Positions 63,377 to 64,000 of a stretch of DNA of 64,000 bases are shown one piece after another. The stretch comes from JBBDWK01 sp040902885 (GTDB taxonomy: Bacteria; Acidobacteriota; Terriglobia; Bryobacterales; Bryobacteraceae). The DNA lies in contig JBBDWK010000074.1 in the NCBI GenBank assembly GCA_040902885.1, positions 1 to 64,000 of the forward strand, in the 5' to 3' direction. A program made the position numbers and the translations under genes. Under the pieces are notes generated by a model. It was not told the origin of the DNA and ran no database searches. It saw nothing but the letters and a program-made list of their open reading frames with translations. Every line of letters begins with the position of its first letter. Position 1 is the first letter of the stretch.

Positions 63377-64000
63377 TAAACCAGAATGGTGTGAACCTTT
63401 TCCGCCAGTGCCGACGACCGGTACGGCTTTTGCAGGAATCCGGTAAATGTCTTGCCCGCGAAGCGGCGTGTCGCTTCCACTTCGCTGAACCCGCTGGTTA
63501 GGACGACTTTCACGTTCGGGTCGATCCTCTGCAAGTGGTCGAACGCCTCGTCGCCGCTCATCACCGGCATCGCCAGATCCAGCAGTACCATTTCGATCTC
63601 CCCGCGATGGGCCGAGAACAGGTCCACGCCAACGCTGCCATTCTCCGCAAGCAGCACCTTGTAACCATAGTGTTCGAGCGTGTGCATGGCCGTCTGCAAT
63701 ACCAGCTGCTCGTCGTCCACCACGAGGATTGTGCCCGATCCTTCAAGATTCCGAAGCTCCCCGGCTTCCCGGCTATGATCGGGACGGCTTCCGGTGGCAG
63801 GCAGCCAGACCCGGAAGATCGTGCCTTCGCCGGGCGCGGTCTGGACAGACAACGCTCCCTTATGCCCGCGCACGATTCCGGAGACCGCGGACAGGCCCAG
63901 GCCGCGGCCTGTGAATTTGGTCGTGAAGAAGGGGTCGAACATGCGCGCCTGGGTGGCCTCGTCCATTCCCGCGCCAGAGTCCCGCACTTCGAGCAGAATA
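63376..64000 (-). CDS. Hybrid histidine kinase, C-terminal part only (cut by window edge)
   Basis: The open frame runs off the right end, so only the C-terminal ~208 residues are seen. They cover the end of a HATPase domain (DSGAGMDEATQ, FTGRGLGLSAVSGIVRG) and a receiver with acceptor Asp in VLLDLAMPVMSG and Lys in FLQKPYRS. The same domain order and very similar wording occur in the complete hybrid kinase at 30740-33034, so the two are paralogues. Its sensor part is unknown. Confidence 0.88.
   Translation of the reverse strand, partial: ILLEVRDSGAGMDEATQARMFDPFFTTKFTGRGLGLSAVSGIVRGHKGALSVQTAPGEGTIFRVWLPATGSRPDHSREAGELRNLEGSGTILVVDDEQLVLQTAMHTLEHYGYKVLLAENGSVGVDLFSAHRGEIEMVLLDLAMPVMSGDEAFDHLQRIDPNVKVVLTSGFSEVEATRRFAGKTFTGFLQKPYRSSALAEKVHTILV

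Overview
The window looks like chromosome from an Acidobacteriota bacterium, most likely the Bryobacterales/Solibacter group. Three things point there: an ADOP-type fused FtsX/MacB permease, three Oar-like TonB-dependent receptors of about 1,080-1,110 aa that carry a carboxypeptidase-regulatory N-terminal domain, and many exported enzymes with twin-arginine signals. The DNA is dense and G+C-rich on both strands. I saw no tRNA, rRNA, CRISPR array, insertion sequence or phage gene, and no gene-free stretch over 300 bases. Taxonomy and most functions are inferred from motifs and neighbours; no database was searched.

Layout. 1-9.1 kb: ADOP permease, IscU/NifU-like scaffold, radical SAM protein, prolyl oligopeptidase, Tat-exported ABM-like protein, DtxR/MntR-type regulator, FabH, SprT-like metallopeptidase. 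9.1-12.5 kb: a block of unknowns in which two nearly identical 39-residue secreted peptides sit upstream of a 7-TM and a 1-TM protein, followed by an unknown 168-aa gene and an XRE/S24-like regulator. 12.6-20.5 kb: UbiX, prephenate dehydratase, an NtrY/NtrX-type two-component pair, an MgtE-N/CBS protein with an Nramp-related transporter, and a frataxin (CyaY). 20.5-26.5 kb (minus): TonB receptor, exported SelA-like PLP enzyme, methyltransferase with two beta-rich repeats. 26.6-34.4 kb: GlyA, glycosyltransferase, M20 peptidase, hybrid histidine kinase, tryptophanase. 34.5-43.4 kb: polyamine-type ABC importer, second TonB receptor, double alpha/beta hydrolase.

43.4-49.1 kb: an FTR1-DUF2318 fusion with two FtsX permeases and an ATPase (a probable iron-uptake operon), a large hairpin, a thioredoxin-reductase-like flavoprotein and RidA. 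49.1-50.7 kb (minus): NarL-type regulator and a formylglycine-generating-enzyme homologue. 50.8-58.3 kb: a LacI regulator followed, behind a strong sigma-70-like promoter, by a TonB receptor, two Tat-exported Gfo/Idh/MocA oxidoreductases and a DJ-1/PfpI protein, which reads as one carbohydrate or polyol uptake and oxidation locus. 58.3-59.4 kb (minus): TerB-like protein and RpiB. 59.6-63.4 kb: three coupled genes for exported proteins (Ig-like, beta-propeller, choice-of-anchor repeats). The window ends inside a second hybrid histidine kinase.

The most unusual items are the tandem micro-peptide locus, the pairing of a free MgtE cytosolic sensor with an NRMT-like transporter, the P19-less FTR1 operon, the IscU-like scaffold lacking its third cysteine, and exported PLP- and nucleotide-dependent enzymes encoded beside TonB receptors.
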